Source: an uncultured Lachnospiraceae bacterium (GTDB lineage: Bacteria > Bacillota > Clostridia > Lachnospirales > Lachnospiraceae). From it: a stretch of DNA of 7,724 nt. Shown here piece by piece: positions 6,580-7,724 of the stretch. The DNA lies in contig CAMAHO010000109.1 in the NCBI GenBank assembly GCA_945834545.1, forward strand, positions 1 to 7,724, read 5' to 3'. The notes under the pieces were generated by a model. That model saw nothing but the letters and a program-made list of their open reading frames with translations. It was not told the origin of the DNA and made no database searches. A program made the translations under genes and the position numbers. Positions within the stretch are counted from its first letter, which is position 1; each line of letters starts with the position of its first letter.

Positions 6580-7724
6580 ATGGCAAAACAGGCAAAGATT
6601 ACGGTGCATCCCTTATTTGAAACCGGAGAGATAGCGCCGAGACTGTTCAGTGCTTTTTTGGAGCCGATTGGGACGATAGTAAACGGAACTATGTTTAATC
6701 CCAAGCATCCTACTGCAGATGAACAGGGGTTCAGGCAGGATTTCATAAAGGCACTTCGGGAAACCGGTATGCCGGCTGTCAGGATGCCGGGAGGCAATTT
6801 TGTATCTGCTTGGAATTGGAAGGATTCTATTGGACCGAAATCCGAGAGAAAGGTGCATTTAGACCCGGCCTGGTATCAGTATATCACCAATGAGGTTGGT
6901 CACGACGAGTATCTGCAGTGGGCAGAAAAGGTGGGCACCGAAGCTATGTATACCGTGAATATGGGAATGTGTAACGGTTCCATTCAGGACGCCATGGACC
7001 TTATTGAGTATACCAATCACCAGGGTGGTTCCTATTGGTCTGATTTAAGACGCAAGAACGGGCACGAGGCACCCTACGGAGTAAAGACCTGGTATCTGGG
7101 GAATGAGATGGATGGTCCCTGGCAGGTAGGTTCCTGGGACAAAGACCCTAAGGGCTATGGAGTTAAGGTAAATGAGGCATCCAAGGTAATGAAGTGGATA
7201 GACCCTACCATTGAGACCGCGGTCTGCGGTTCCTCAGCACCCTTCATGGATCATTTCCCGGTTTGGGATGAAACTGTATTGCAGGAATGCTATGATTCCG
7301 TTGACTATCTCTCTGTCCATCATTATCACAGCGCACCTCCCGGCGATGTAAAGGCTTTGCTTGGCGGAGCGGCGTATTATGAGGACTTTATCAATACAGA
7401 GGTGGCGCTTTGCGATTTGGTGGCTGCAAAATGCAGATCTCCTAAGAAATTGATGATTTCCTTTGACGAATATGGGGCAATGATACGGCCCAACAGCCCG
7501 TTGCATCCAGGCTTCGGCTATCACAATATGGTCAGAGCCCATTATCGTTTCGATCCGGAGAGGAAATATGTTTTGCACGACCCTGACAATATGCAGGAGC
7601 GTGTATTCCCCGGAAGCGAGATGCTGCAGATGCTTGCTATGGCATCCATTCAGCTAACTTTCCTGCGACATGCAGACAGGGTGAAAATCGGTTGTATGAC
7701 AGGAGGCTTGGGTGCCCTTTGTGC
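6580..7724 (+). CDS. abfA: Alpha-L-arabinofuranosidase, GH51 family (3'-truncated by window)
   Basis: 381 complete codons are visible and the frame is still open at the right edge. GH51 enzymes are about 500 residues, so roughly the last quarter, the C-terminal beta-sandwich, is missing. The (beta/alpha)8 barrel is well matched: RMPGGNFVSAWNWKD at 68-82, GPK at 85-87, NEVG near 104-107, YWSDLRRK near 152-159, the acid/base Glu176 in LGNEMDGPWQ, VHHYH at 246-250, and nucleophile Glu297 in FDEYG. These Glu positions agree with Glu175 and Glu294 of the characterised Geobacillus stearothermophilus enzyme. It would release terminal arabinofuranosyl groups from arabino- or arabinoxylo-oligosaccharides. 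There is no signal peptide, so it acts in the cytoplasm on imported oligosaccharides. Two usual signatures differ: the common EHLGR reads EPIGT at 28-32, and the common DEWN reads DEYG at 296-299. The family is secure; exact substrate preference is not. The symbol is the usual family name. Confidence 0.92.
   Translation, partial: MAKQAKITVHPLFETGEIAPRLFSAFLEPIGTIVNGTMFNPKHPTADEQGFRQDFIKALRETGMPAVRMPGGNFVSAWNWKDSIGPKSERKVHLDPAWYQYITNEVGHDEYLQWAEKVGTEAMYTVNMGMCNGSIQDAMDLIEYTNHQGGSYWSDLRRKNGHEAPYGVKTWYLGNEMDGPWQVGSWDKDPKGYGVKVNEASKVMKWIDPTIETAVCGSSAPFMDHFPVWDETVLQECYDSVDYLSVHHYHSAPPGDVKALLGGAAYYEDFINTEVALCDLVAAKCRSPKKLMISFDEYGAMIRPNSPLHPGFGYHNMVRAHYRFDPERKYVLHDPDNMQERVFPGSEMLQMLAMASIQLTFLRHADRVKIGCMTGGLGALC

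Noticed and set aside
7234..7578. Open frame of about 114 codons on the minus strand
   Set aside because: It lies wholly opposite conserved GH51 coding sequence that includes the nucleophile region, and its translation shows no family features. The same holds for the other minus-strand frames opposite the permease and surface protein genes.

Overview
The window reads as chromosomal DNA from a Gram-positive anaerobe of the Clostridia, most likely Lachnospiraceae. This is inferred from gene style: a large surface protein built from beta-sandwich modules common in that family, a two-gene ABC export system whose permease carries an extracellular coiled coil, and a cytoplasmic GH51 arabinofuranosidase. 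All genes lie on the + strand. I found no tRNA, rRNA, CRISPR array or transposase gene.

Layout. (1) 1-2248: 3' part of a long modular surface protein. The reading frame is open to the left edge, so the start lies outside the window. It contains two tandem two-domain repeat units, two Ig-like domains and a short C-terminal module, with no LPXTG anchor. (2) 2249-2341: a short spacer with no terminator. (3) 2342-3571: an ABC ATPase with a GAF sensor domain fused to its N-terminus. (4) 3565-6333: a large MacB/FtsX-type permease whose start overlaps the ATPase stop by 7 nt. The two are evidently one translationally coupled transport unit. (5) 6334-6579: a 246-bp intergenic region dominated by a 163-bp nested palindrome with 43-nt arms and an inner hairpin, plus a second hairpin that competes for the right arm. 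(6) 6580 to the right edge: 5' part of a GH51 alpha-L-arabinofuranosidase, cut by the window end.

How the genes may work together. The ATPase and permease form a mechanotransmission-type (MacB-like) ABC system. The ATPase probably senses a cytoplasmic ligand or state through its GAF domain. The upstream surface protein could share the transcript because no terminator separates them, but a functional link is only inference. The arabinofuranosidase is separated by the palindromic element and probably belongs to a different unit for intracellular breakdown of arabinose-containing oligosaccharides.

The points most worth a second look are the nested palindromic element, the GAF-ABC fusion, the changed active-site signatures of the GH51 enzyme, the jump in GC content inside the surface protein gene, and a three-codon minicistron at the start of the ATPase gene.
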